From Roseovarius indicus (GTDB lineage: Bacteria > Pseudomonadota > Alphaproteobacteria > Rhodobacterales > Rhodobacteraceae): 64,000 nucleotides of DNA. The DNA is taken from positions 3,100,001-3,164,000 of the forward strand of contig NZ_CP031598.1 of assembly GCF_008728195.1 (NCBI RefSeq), written 5' to 3'. Positions 7,993 through 16,829 of the stretch are shown piece by piece. Position 1 is the stretch's first letter, and every line of letters begins with the position of its first letter. The notes under the pieces are model-generated. The model was not told where the DNA came from and did no database searches. It saw only the letters and a program-made list of their open reading frames with translations. Position numbers and translations under genes: made by a program.

Positions 7993-8841
7993 TCAGTCGG
8001 CGGTGGCCTCGCCACCGTCCGGGTGCAGCACGTGACCGGTCATGAAGGAGCTGTCCCGACAACTCAGGAACAGGATCGCGGGGGCCACCTCGTTGGGCTG
8101 CCCCGGGCGGCCGAGCGTGCTGGATTTGCCGAACCGCTCCACCTTTTCCGGCGGGAAGGACGCCGGGATCAGTGGTGTCCAGATCGGACCGGGCGCCACG
8201 CCGTTGACCCGGATCCCGCGCGGCGCCAGCTTGTGGGCCATCGCGCGGATGAACGACAGGATCGCCCCCTTCGTGGCGGAATAGTCGATCAGCAGATCCT
8301 CCCCCCGATAGGCCGTCACCGATGTGGTGGCCACGATCGCCGCGCCTTCCCCCATATGCGGCAGCGCGGCCTGCACCATGAACATCTGTCCGAAGATATT
8401 GGTGCGGAACGTGGCCGCTATCTGCTCTTCCGACACGTCCTCGAACGCATCCTGCCCATGCTGCTCGGCGGCGTTGTTCACAAGCACGTCGAGCCGGCCC
8501 CATTCTCCGACGACCCTGGCGACGGCGTCGAAACAGCACGGCTTGTCGCCGACATCGCCCCGGATCGCGATACAGTCGGCCCCTTCGGCGCGGACTGCCT
8601 CGAGGGTCTCCCGGGCATCGTCGTCTTCATCGAGATAGAGGAAGGCGACCTTGGCGCCCTCTCTCGCGAAAAGCACGGCCGCCGCCCGGCCGATCCCGGA
8701 ATCGCCACCGGTGATCAAGGCGACCCGGCCCTCGAGCCGCCCGGATCCCGGGTATCGGGGCATGTATTCCGGGGGCGGCGACATCTCGTGTTCGAGCCCC
8801 GGCTGCTGATCCTGCACCCGGTCGTCGGAATACTGCGTCAT
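7993..8841 (-). CDS. Short-chain dehydrogenase/reductase, YghA / general-stress-protein-39 type
   Basis: 282 aa. A 35-residue N-terminal extension (PPPEYMPRYPGSGRLEGR) precedes the Rossmann fold, as in YghA-like SDRs. Motifs: TGGDSGIGRA (cofactor), NNAAEQ (about residue 122), catalytic S and YSATK (about residues 188-192), and the PGPIWTPL loop. It is a cytosolic NAD(P)H-dependent oxidoreductase of unknown physiological substrate. Its start overlaps the stop of the upstream 121-aa membrane protein by 4 bases (ATGA), implying translational coupling and shared induction. Confidence 0.92.
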   Translation of the reverse strand: MTQYSDDRVQDQQPGLEHEMSPPPEYMPRYPGSGRLEGRVALITGGDSGIGRAAAVLFAREGAKVAFLYLDEDDDARETLEAVRAEGADCIAIRGDVGDKPCCFDAVARVVGEWGRLDVLVNNAAEQHGQDAFEDVSEEQIAATFRTNIFGQMFMVQAALPHMGEGAAIVATTSVTAYRGEDLLIDYSATKGAILSFIRAMAHKLAPRGIRVNGVAPGPIWTPLIPASFPPEKVERFGKSSTLGRPGQPNEVAPAILFLSCRDSSFMTGHVLHPDGGEATAD

Positions 8842-9203
8842 GAAAGACCTCCGTAAATGAGAAGTACCGCAAGGATGATGCTCACCACGAGAACCATCAC
8901 CGTCATCACCCCCGGCCGCCGACGAGCGCCCTGTCGGTCTCCCGGTCCGGGCTTGTGGTCGGCGGGCGCGGCGCGATGGCGTTCCGCGTCCTCGGCGACG
9001 GCCACTTCCTCCCGTGTGGGCGGCGCTCCGGCGGCCTCGTCATCGGTGCCCAGGGGCGCGGCCGCCGGATCCCAGGCCGCGGCCTTGTCGGCCGCCCCGC
9101 CCCGGTCGATATGGTCGCGCAGCCGCGCCGCTCCGGCGGCGGCGCTGTCTTTGCGGGCGCTGCGGGCGTCCGCATCGCTGTCTTGCCGGGTGTCATCTGT
9201 CAT
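8838..9203 (-). CDS. Small protein with a C-terminal membrane segment, unknown function
   Basis: 121 aa. The first 95 residues are hydrophilic, rich in Ala, Asp and Arg. One membrane helix occupies about residues 99-119 (MTVMVLVVSIILAVLLIYGG), so it should be tail-anchored with the bulk in the cytosol. No family is recognised. It shares a 4-base overlap with the SDR gene. No Shine-Dalgarno sequence is seen before ATG 9203, and the candidate stress promoter ends only 8 bases upstream, so the mRNA may begin at or next to the start codon. Confidence 0.72.
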   Translation of the reverse strand: MTDDTRQDSDADARSARKDSAAAGAARLRDHIDRGGAADKAAAWDPAAAPLGTDDEAAGAPPTREEVAVAEDAERHRAAPADHKPGPGDRQGARRRPGVMTVMVLVVSIILAVLLIYGGLS

Positions 9204-9211
9204 TGGGAGTC

Positions 9212-9236
9212 AACAGAGCCGGGGAACAGATGTTCC
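9212..9236 (-). promoter_or_regulatory. Candidate EcfG-type promoter abutting the start codon of the 121-aa gene
   Basis: Minus strand GGAAC (9236-9232), 16-base spacer, TGTT (9215-9212). Only 8 bases separate the -10 element from ATG 9203, so a transcript starting at normal spacing would be leaderless. Confidence 0.45.
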
Positions 9237-9326
9237 GCCGCCGTCCGTGCCGTCTGCTGGAACATGCCGAGACGCGCCTGCGCCTTCCCGAGGCATTATC
9301 GCCTGACGTCGCCACAAGCAGCGTGT

Positions 9327-9351
9327 CCGCGCCCGGCTGTCCCGGGCGCGG
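9327..9351 (-). terminator. Strong GC hairpin after the dodecin gene
   Basis: Perfect 10-bp stem (9327-9336 with 9342-9351), five-base loop, 15 bases after the dodecin stop. There is no clear T tract, so it may protect the 3' end or pause transcription rather than terminate efficiently. Confidence 0.55.
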
Positions 9352-9366
9352 GGGGCACGTGCCCGA

Positions 9367-9564
9367 TCAGTCGTCGAGCACGAACGTGACCTTCATGGTC
9401 ACCTTGTACTGATCCGGGTCACCGATGACCACTTCCTGGTCCTTGACCCAGCAGTTCTTCACGTTCCGCAATGTCTCGCGGGCGCGGGCGATCCCCTGTT
9501 TCAGGGCATCGTCAAACCCGCTCGTGGACATGGCGGTCAGTTCTGTGCTTCTTGCTACAGACAT
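9367..9564 (-). CDS. Dodecin (flavin-storage protein)
   Basis: 65 aa, the usual dodecin size. The sequence follows the family: STELTAMSTSGFDDALKQGIARA, then LRNVKNCWVKDQEVVI and a final strand KVTMKVTFVLDD. Dodecins form hollow dodecamers that bind flavins (or CoA in some lineages) and buffer free flavin. A strong AGGAGG precedes ATG 9564. An exact GGAAC-N16-CGTT promoter match lies just upstream, which agrees with its place in a stress cluster. The tryptophan that stacks on flavin in archaeal dodecin corresponds to the W in NCWVKDQ (inference from alignment by eye). Confidence 0.93.
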   Translation of the reverse strand: MSVARSTELTAMSTSGFDDALKQGIARARETLRNVKNCWVKDQEVVIGDPDQYKVTMKVTFVLDD

Positions 9565-9596
9565 CGGGTCCTCCTTTCATGAGTTCCGTCAGAGTC

Positions 9597-9621
9597 AACG
9601 CGAGCTTCCGACCGCTGTTCC
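9597..9621 (-). promoter_or_regulatory. EcfG-type stress promoter for dodecin (full match)
   Basis: Minus strand GGAAC (9621-9617), 16-base spacer, CGTT (9600-9597), 33 bases before the start codon. Confidence 0.65.
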
Positions 9622-9665
9622 TGCCCCCACCCGCCTGCGCGGCAGTCCGCATGGGGGGCGCGGCC

Positions 9666-10535
9666 TCAGCCCATGTCATCGACGATATCCGTCGGCGTGA
9701 TCCCCAGCTCGCCGAGGTTCGGCAGGTCCGCCGACGCCACGTTATCCTGCCGCACCAGCGCCACCTGCGACCGCGTCAGCGGCGCCCCCGGCAGGCGTTC
9801 GGCCACCAGCGCCACCGCCCGCCACGCAACAAACGGCACGGGAACCGGCCAGACCCGTTGCCCGGCCGCCCGCGCCACCTCGCGCACCAGCCTTTCATAG
9901 CGATAGGTTTCGGCACCGCCGAACTCGTACAGGGGCGCCGGCGCCTCCATGGTCAACAGCCTGGCAATGGCGGCGGCGACATCGGCCCGGTGAACCGGCT
10001 GAAGCCGCGTATCACCGCGCCCGAACAGCGGGAAGATGGGCTGATGGCGAATGACCCGCAGGATGGTGGACCTGATGGCGTCGCCCTCCCCCACCATGAC
10101 CGAGGGCCGCACGATGCTCGCATAGGGGCACGCCTCCCGCACCGCCGCCTCGCCCGCGCCGCGCGACCGGATGAAGGGATCGGCCGAGGCCGCATCCGCC
10201 CCGATACCCGAGACATGCACGTAGCGGTCGAGCCCGGCCGCCCGCGCGGCGCCAGCCAGGCGCGCAGCGCCATCGACATGAACGGCCGGGAACGTCACCT
10301 CGCCATGTTCGAGGTAAAGGCTGACCGCGTTCACCGCACCGTCGGCCCCCTCCAGCGCCGGCGCCACTGTCTCGGGGCGCAGGATATCGGCCTGAACCGG
10401 CACCGCGCCCGGCGGCATCCCGGCCGCCTCGGGGCTGCGCGCCACAACGCGCACCCGGTGGCCCTCCGCCAGAAGCGCCTCAACGATGCACCGGCCAAGA
10501 AAGCCCGTACCGCCGAAAACCGCAAGATCCGCCAT
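9666..10535 (-). CDS. NDUFA9-like NAD(P)-binding protein (extended/atypical SDR)
   Basis: 289 aa. N-terminal Rossmann motif FGGTGFLGRCIVEAL, then HVSGIGADAASADPFIRSRGAGEAAVREA and the later IVRPSVMVGEGDAIRSTILRVIRHQPIFPLFGRGD block typical of complex I NDUFA9-like and NmrA-like proteins. These bind NAD(P)H but often lack enzymatic activity. It follows a 102-aa membrane protein by 9 bases and may share its transcript. In the present neighbourhood it fits a redox-stress role, but no substrate can be proposed. Confidence 0.85.
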   Translation of the reverse strand: MADLAVFGGTGFLGRCIVEALLAEGHRVRVVARSPEAAGMPPGAVPVQADILRPETVAPALEGADGAVNAVSLYLEHGEVTFPAVHVDGAARLAGAARAAGLDRYVHVSGIGADAASADPFIRSRGAGEAAVREACPYASIVRPSVMVGEGDAIRSTILRVIRHQPIFPLFGRGDTRLQPVHRADVAAAIARLLTMEAPAPLYEFGGAETYRYERLVREVARAAGQRVWPVPVPFVAWRAVALVAERLPGAPLTRSQVALVRQDNVASADLPNLGELGITPTDIVDDMG

Positions 10536-10544
10536 ATCCGCCCG

Positions 10545-10853
10545 TCAATCCGGCATGCGCCGGCGCGGGGGCCGCCGGACAACCTGCCACCCGGCAGCGC
10601 CGCCCGCCAGAATCGCGGCGATCAGACAGATCACCCCGATCGCCAGCCCGGGCGTGCCGACCAGCAGGGTGACAAGCCAGGTCAGCCCGAAATACACCGC
10701 CGCCGCGACCAGCCCCAGCACGCTGGCAAACAGCAGGAAGGCGGCCAGCGGCGACTGGTCCCGGTGCTTCAGCGCCTGCGCCAGCGGCCAGCAGCCGGCC
10801 AGCATCAGAAGCGCGATCAAAAGAATGAGCGGCGGCATCATACCTGTCGTCAT
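10545..10853 (-). CDS. Small integral membrane protein, unknown function
   Basis: 102 aa from ATG 10853, chosen because GGAGG lies 7 bases upstream; the frame stays open further 5' but without a good start. Three hydrophobic segments are visible (about residues 6-23, 35-58 and 63-85), followed by a basic C-terminus RRPPRRRMPD on the cytosolic side. No family is recognised. It lies between the flavoprotein gene and the NDUFA9-like gene, both on the same strand. Confidence 0.75.
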   Translation of the reverse strand: MTTGMMPPLILLIALLMLAGCWPLAQALKHRDQSPLAAFLLFASVLGLVAAAVYFGLTWLVTLLVGTPGLAIGVICLIAAILAGGAAGWQVVRRPPRRRMPD

Positions 10854-10964
10854 GTCAAAACCTCCTTGTCTCTCAGGCGTCCATGGCCACCGAAGCCGTG
10901 TCGCATCCGCCCCGCCGGGCACGCGGTGCCAGAAGGAAACCGCCAACGCGCCTCGGGCGCAGGC

Positions 10965-12389
10965 TCAGCCCTCCGGCGCCCCGCTCCGGCTGCCCGGAAG
11001 CGGATCGTCATCGCGGTTCCACGGCTTCGATCGCTCCGTCTGGCGGCAGATCTGGCGCAGGGCCGATTGCAGCCCTTCCTCGAGCGTCGGGTGGTAGAAC
11101 GGCATTTCCAGAACATCCGACGCGCTCATGCCGCACTGAACGGCCCAGGCCAGCAGATGCGCCAGGTGCTCGCCCCCCGGCGCGCATAGCTCGGCCCCGA
11201 CAAGCCGCCCGTCGCCGGCGCGGGCGTGAAGCCGAGCCATCCCGGCCGCCCGGGCCATGACCTTCGCGCGCCCCTGGTCCGAGAAATCGGCCTCTCCGGT
11301 CACGTGGGTGTCGTCATCCGCCTCCGGAATGGTTCCGATCACCGCCGCCTCCGGACGGGTGAAGGCGATGTTGAGCGGCACCTTGCGGGTGGTCCGGGTC
11401 ACCTCGGGCCACGCGGCGGCATTGCGCCCGGCCACCGTGCCCTCATGCGAGGCTTCGTGCAGAACCGGCCGGTCATGGTTGGCATCCCCCGCGATGAACA
11501 CCGGCGCCTCGCCGCATTGCATCGTCGCGGGGTCGAACAGCGGTGTCCCATGATCGTCAAGGTCGAGGCCGGCCTTCTCAAGCTCCAGCGCATCGAGCAA
11601 CGGCGGCCGCCCGGCGGCGACCAGAACCCGCTCGACCCGCGTCGAGCCATCCTGCCAGGTCAGCGCCACCCCGTCGGGATGTGGCGCAGGCTCGGGCGTC
11701 CGGTTCAGGTGGATGCGAAAGGCCCGCGACAGTACCTCGTAAAGCGCCCGGCTCGTCTCGGCCGGCAACCCCGCCAGCCGGTCGCCCGCGTCGAACACCT
11801 CCACCTGCACGCCCAGCCGGTGCATCGCCTGCGCCAGTTCCAGCCCCAGCGGCCCGGCGCCGATCACGCCCAGGCTTTCGGGCAGGTCGTCCAGCTCGAA
11901 AATGGTCTGGTTGGTCAGAACCCGGTCAGACACCGCCTGGTAAGGCCCTGGCAGCGCCGGCGTGGCCCCCGTCGCGATCACGACCGCCCGCGCCTTGACC
12001 GTATCGCCGCTATCCAGCGCCAGCTCGCCCGGTGCCTCGAACCGCGCCCGCGCCCGAAGGCAGACCCCGTCGGGAAGCTCGGCGATCGACTGCTGCACCC
12101 CTTGGGCGAAATCGTCCCGCATCCGCCGGACCCGCTCGAAAACCTCGGCGCCGCGCACCTCCACCTCCGTGCGAAGGCCGAACGCCCCGGCCCCGGCGGC
12201 CTCATGCGCCGCGTCCGCCGCCCCGATCAGCAGCTTCGAGGGCATGCATCCGACCGTGGCGCATGTCGTTCCGGCAAAATCCGGGTCGATCAGCCGAGTC
12301 GTCACCCCTTGCCGCCGGGCGTGCCGCTCGGCCGCCAACCCGGCCGTCCCGGCCCCGATCACGGCAACATCTGCAACGTGATGTGTCAT
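10965..12389 (-). CDS. Dihydrolipoamide dehydrogenase-like pyridine nucleotide-disulfide oxidoreductase
   Basis: 474 aa. FAD site VIGAGTAGLAAERHA (about residue 10), redox-active disulfide CATVGC (C43, C48), NAD(P) site VIGAGPLGLELA (about residue 167), FAD-contact VFIAGDANHDRP and the catalytic His-Glu segment FYHPTLEEG near the C-terminus are all present. There is no 2-oxo acid dehydrogenase neighbour, and the interface motif differs from true Lpd (HPTLEE), so a stand-alone reductase is as likely as a lipoamide dehydrogenase. ATG 12389 lies 5 bases after GGAGG; GTG 12395 is inside the ribosome site. A GGAAC-N17-TGTT promoter candidate precedes it. Confidence 0.87.
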   Translation of the reverse strand: MTHHVADVAVIGAGTAGLAAERHARRQGVTTRLIDPDFAGTTCATVGCMPSKLLIGAADAAHEAAGAGAFGLRTEVEVRGAEVFERVRRMRDDFAQGVQQSIAELPDGVCLRARARFEAPGELALDSGDTVKARAVVIATGATPALPGPYQAVSDRVLTNQTIFELDDLPESLGVIGAGPLGLELAQAMHRLGVQVEVFDAGDRLAGLPAETSRALYEVLSRAFRIHLNRTPEPAPHPDGVALTWQDGSTRVERVLVAAGRPPLLDALELEKAGLDLDDHGTPLFDPATMQCGEAPVFIAGDANHDRPVLHEASHEGTVAGRNAAAWPEVTRTTRKVPLNIAFTRPEAAVIGTIPEADDDTHVTGEADFSDQGRAKVMARAAGMARLHARAGDGRLVGAELCAPGGEHLAHLLAWAVQCGMSASDVLEMPFYHPTLEEGLQSALRQICRQTERSKPWNRDDDPLPGSRSGAPEG

Positions 12390-12409
12390 CTGCACCTCCT
12401 GCCTGAATC

Positions 12410-12435
12410 AACACGCCGGAAAGGACGCAGGTTCC
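12410..12435 (-). promoter_or_regulatory. Candidate EcfG-type stress promoter for the flavoprotein gene
   Basis: Minus strand GGAAC (12435-12431), 17-base spacer, TGTT (12413-12410), 20 bases before the start codon. Three of four -10 bases fit the consensus. Confidence 0.5.
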
Positions 12436-12662
12436 GCGACGCCCCCAGGGGCGAAGCCAGCGGTGCGCGTTCGGTCTCCTCTCCGACGCGCTTGAGAACG
12501 GGCGCGGGAACAGGGCGCCAAACGTCACCGGCGATGCGAAAAGCCGTCTCCGGGCGATCTTCAGAAAAAAGAATTGTTTCAAATACATCTTCATCCGGAC
12601 AAACGCGTGATGCTATGTCTCAGCGACACACGCATAACTTGTGCCACACGTCGGAGTTAATA

Positions 12663-13301
12663 TTGCCGAAGTCATTCCGCCTCCTCGCCGGCCCCCTTCT
12701 TACCCTCCTGACATCCCTTCCCGCGGCGGCCGATATGACCCGCTGTCTCGATCTGGCTGATGATGACGCGCGGCTCGCCTGCTACGACGAGGAGGCAGGG
12801 TACGCTCCGGCGGCCGGCACCCCGTCCGACACGGATCAGGCTGACGCAGGAACAGATACCGGCGACTGGACCATCGACGTGGAAAAATCCGTCATGGACG
12901 ATTCAACGAATGTCTTCCTGTTCCTGGATGCCGACCAGCAAACCAACTGCCCCTACAAGGAGGCACCCCACACGATCGCGATCGCCTGCCGGGAGAACGA
13001 GACGAACCTCTGGTTCCGGTTCGGCGGCTGCTTCATGTCAGACATCCAGGGCAAGGGGCGGGTCACCTATCGCCTCGACTCCGACCAGGCCCGCACGAAA
13101 TCCTTCCGCGAAAGCAACAACAACATGGCCCTCGGCCTCTGGAGCGGCGGCCAGGCCATCCCCTTCATAAAGGAGATGTTCGGACATGAGCGGATGATCG
13201 TCCGCGCCCAGCCCTTCTCCGAAAGCCAGGTCACGGGGCATTACGATATCGCCGGAATCGAGACCGCCATCAAACCCCTGCGCGAGGCCTGCAACTGGTA
13301 G
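12663..13301 (+). CDS. Secreted VasI/TagO-like protein
   Basis: 212 aa from TTG 12663, which has CGGAG 6 bases upstream and gives a clean signal peptide (about residues 4-22, ending PAAA). An in-frame ATG at 12615 would add 16 residues before the signal. The mature protein opens with CLDLADDDARLACYDEE and continues WTIDVEKSVMDDSTNVFLFLDA ... IACRENETNLWFRFGGCFMS ... VTYRLDSDQA, ending REACNW. This layout is that of type VI secretion-associated VasI/TagO proteins. No other T6SS gene is in the window, so it may be an orphan periplasmic member of the family. The next gene is 33 bases downstream. Confidence 0.75.
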   Translation: MPKSFRLLAGPLLTLLTSLPAAADMTRCLDLADDDARLACYDEEAGYAPAAGTPSDTDQADAGTDTGDWTIDVEKSVMDDSTNVFLFLDADQQTNCPYKEAPHTIAIACRENETNLWFRFGGCFMSDIQGKGRVTYRLDSDQARTKSFRESNNNMALGLWSGGQAIPFIKEMFGHERMIVRAQPFSESQVTGHYDIAGIETAIKPLREACNW

Positions 13302-13334
13302 CGCTTCCGGATTTCCCCCCAAGGTATTCATTTT

Positions 13335-14225
13335 ATGGACAAGATTCTCGTACACCTGCTCCTGCTCGACGAGTTCCAGATCGTCGCCCTGGCCGGCGGG
13401 CTCGCCATTGCCGGCGGGGGGCTCGGCGCGCTCTTCCTCAAGGTCAGGATTCCTCTTCGGCGCGTCGGCTACCTCTGGTTTCTTGCCGGCCTGAACCTGG
13501 CCCTCGCGATCGCCCAGATGGGTTGGTTGTACCTGCCCCCCGCGACCGAGGCCGGGTTCTTCTCGGCGCTCCTGATCGGCCTCTACGGCAGCTTTCTCCT
13601 CTTCGGCGTCGGGGTCTACTATGCCTCGGCAGCCCGCTCGAACGACATCTGCGGCAGGGCCCGGATGGCCTGGATGGGCTTCGTGCCCCTCGTCAATCTC
13701 GTGCTCGTTTTCCGGCGCGGCGGGGCGATGAACGCCGAAACCGGCGACCGGCCGGGTCTGCCCCGCTACGTATATGATCCCTTGCTGGTCATCGGCGCGC
13801 TTGCCGTTTTCAGCTTGAGCCAGCGCCTCGTGGATGACGCCATGGACACGCCTCCCTGGCAGCCAGGCGACAGCCCGGCCCTCGAGAAGCTGCTTGTCAG
13901 CACCCGGACGCTCGAACAGAGCTTTGCCATCGAGGCGGAGGCCAGTTCGCAGACTCTGCCGTTGCGGATCGACGAGATCACCGTTCTCACTGCGATGCGG
14001 GCCGAGGGCGACACGCTCTACATGACCTTCGAGATCGAGGATGAAACGATCACCGGTTTGAATCCCGAGTTCGAGCCGCTTATCGCCGAATGGCAATGCA
14101 CCCCCGACACCTTCGCCACCGACCTCGCCCGCGGAGGCCGAATCATGTCCATATACAAAGGGGCAGACGGTCAGGTCATCGCGGAGTACGAAATCACCCA
14201 GGAGGACTGCGACACCGCGATCTGA
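13335..14225 (+). CDS. Membrane protein with C-terminal extracytoplasmic domain, unknown function
   Basis: 296 aa. Four hydrophobic segments are seen (about residues 15-38, 46-67, 76-98, 110-128), and a fifth weaker one near 148-162. A soluble C-terminal domain follows (about 165-296) with the pattern LRIDEITVLTAMRAEGDTLYMTFEIED ... EWQCTP ... GGRIMSIYKGADGQVIAEYEITQEDCD. Two cysteines suggest a disulfide and therefore a periplasmic location. It is 33 bases after the VasI-like gene and likely in the same operon. No function is assigned. Confidence 0.75.
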   Translation: MDKILVHLLLLDEFQIVALAGGLAIAGGGLGALFLKVRIPLRRVGYLWFLAGLNLALAIAQMGWLYLPPATEAGFFSALLIGLYGSFLLFGVGVYYASAARSNDICGRARMAWMGFVPLVNLVLVFRRGGAMNAETGDRPGLPRYVYDPLLVIGALAVFSLSQRLVDDAMDTPPWQPGDSPALEKLLVSTRTLEQSFAIEAEASSQTLPLRIDEITVLTAMRAEGDTLYMTFEIEDETITGLNPEFEPLIAEWQCTPDTFATDLARGGRIMSIYKGADGQVIAEYEITQEDCDTAI

Positions 14226-14440
14226 CCCCGCCCGTTCCGTCCGGATTGTCGATGCGTGGTCGGAGACAGGGACCGGATAGCGTGAGCGGTCAAGCGCGGC
14301 CATGACAGCGGTTCGGAAGGCGCGCCCGACCGTCCTGACGTCACCCGGCAAGTACGGCTGATAGCGAGCGGAAAACGCGCTTCGAACGCGGCACCCAGAT
14401 CTGCGCCTGCACGGCAAAAACCAACATCTGAAAGGGAAAG

Positions 14441-14517
<77 letters not shown>

Positions 14518-14602
14518 CTACGCGGCGGGGTATAGCGACCGCCGGGCACCCACGCAATCGCGAAATGCGCCCTTTTGCCACGATTCACCCACCGTGAAAG
14601 TT

Positions 14603-14638
14603 AAGAGGCCGCAATCCCTGGCGGGAATGCGGCCTCTT
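14603..14638 (-). terminator. Hairpin terminator of the 44-aa lipoprotein gene
   Basis: Perfect 11-bp stem (14603-14613 with 14628-14638) with a 14-base loop, 48 bases after the lipoprotein stop codon. On the minus strand it is followed by a weak TTAACTTT tract. Confidence 0.7.
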
Positions 14639-14686
14639 GATGTTTTGAACTCACCAGAAATGGTCGAGCGGTCAGAGACCGTTCGA

Positions 14687-14821
14687 TCAGATCGGGTTGC
14701 CGTACTTGTCGTAAACCGGTTCCGGCACGACCATCGGCGCGGGCTCTTCCTGCTGCTGTTGAGCACAGGCGGTTGCACCGAGGCCGATTGCCAGCAGAGT
14801 GATAAGCTTGATCACTTTCAT
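14687..14821 (-). CDS. 44-aa lipoprotein
   Basis: A very short gene. Residues 4-17 form a hydrophobic signal segment, and LGATAC at 14-19 gives a lipobox with the modified Cys at 19. The mature part is only 26 residues: a QQQQEE run, then PAPMVVPEPVYDKYGNPI. AGGAG lies 8 bases before ATG 14821, and a perfect 11-bp hairpin follows the gene, so it appears to be a real monocistronic unit. Similar tiny lipoproteins ending in VYDKYGN-like sequences are seen in marine Rhodobacterales (family knowledge by recollection, not checked). Function unknown; residue 20 is Ala, which favours outer-membrane sorting. Confidence 0.8.
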   Translation of the reverse strand: MKVIKLITLLAIGLGATACAQQQQEEPAPMVVPEPVYDKYGNPI

Positions 14822-14858
14822 AAGGGCAGCTCCTTTCGCATTAAACAGGTTGGATAAA

Positions 14859-14879
14859 ACAACGAATTAATTCCGTTGT
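14859..14879 (-). promoter_or_regulatory. Imperfect 21-bp palindrome upstream of the lipoprotein gene
   Basis: ACAACG and CGTTGT arms flank an AT-rich centre (GAATTAATT on the minus strand), 37 bases before the lipoprotein start. It resembles a dimeric regulator site; the protein is unknown. Confidence 0.35.
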
Positions 14880-15003
14880 CGACCGTCTTTTCACGTTACC
14901 GCGAGGAAATACCGGCAACGTGCCCAAGAGTTTGCCGGGTGTTGCGTAGTTGACGCACATTGGCCGGTTTTTGGCCACTTTCGGGCCCGAATCCGCCGAA
15001 GAA

Positions 15004-16224
<1,221 letters not shown>

Positions 16225-16226
16225 GT

Positions 16227-16829
16227 TCATCTCCCTGTCATCCCCAGCCCGCCGAACATCGCGGACAGGATCGTCATACCGATGGAGAAGGCCACCACCG
16301 TCACCACGCACACGCCCGCCGATTTCAGCAGGCTGTCGAATCGATTGGCGGCGGCGACCAGCGCAAGCGTGGCCCACAGCCCCCAGAAAAACGCGGCGAT
16401 CATCATCAGCCCGCCCACCAGCGGCAGGATCAGCCCCACCAGGAACAGCACCACCGCCAGCACCAGCGACACGACCTGAAGCCAGATCATCACCGCCAGC
16501 ATATCGGCCAGCTCGCCCTGCCCGCCAAAGCTGCGCCCGATCCAGTGCAGCAGGAACACCGACACCAGCGCCTGCGCCCAGTTCAGAACCGCGAAAAGCA
16601 GCGGCGTGTGATAGGCCGGCGACATCTCGATCAGCTGGCCCAGGTCGCCCGGCGGCAACGGCGCCGAATGAAACACCGCCGAGACCAGCAGCGACAGCAG
16701 CACCGACACCAGCATCAGCGCGATCCACAGCCCCTGCACGGGGAACTGCATGTCGATCACCGCATAGCCCGCCTGCCGCGGATTGGTCAGCGTCAGGCGC
16801 AACATCGCCCGGAACCAGGCAAAATTCAT
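16227..16829 (-). CDS. YIP1-family membrane protein (second of a pair)
   Basis: 200 aa, start overlapping the stop of the preceding YIP1-like gene by 4 bases (ATGA). N-terminus MNFAWFRAMLRLTLTNPRQAG is the usual opening of bacterial YIP1-domain proteins. Five hydrophobic segments occupy about residues 33-55, 75-97, 108-130, 135-155 and 170-195. The stop lies 2 bases before the sufS start. Its conserved place within a suf operon suggests a link to iron-sulfur assembly or membrane delivery, but no activity is known. Confidence 0.8.
   Translation of the reverse strand: MNFAWFRAMLRLTLTNPRQAGYAVIDMQFPVQGLWIALMLVSVLLSLLVSAVFHSAPLPPGDLGQLIEMSPAYHTPLLFAVLNWAQALVSVFLLHWIGRSFGGQGELADMLAVMIWLQVVSLVLAVVLFLVGLILPLVGGLMMIAAFFWGLWATLALVAAANRFDSLLKSAGVCVVTVVAFSIGMTILSAMFGGLGMTGR

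Noticed and set aside
11226..12614. Upstream part of the 691-aa plus-strand frame that ends in the VasI-like gene
   Set aside because: It lies antisense to the flavoprotein gene; the signal peptide and ribosome site place the true start at 12663.
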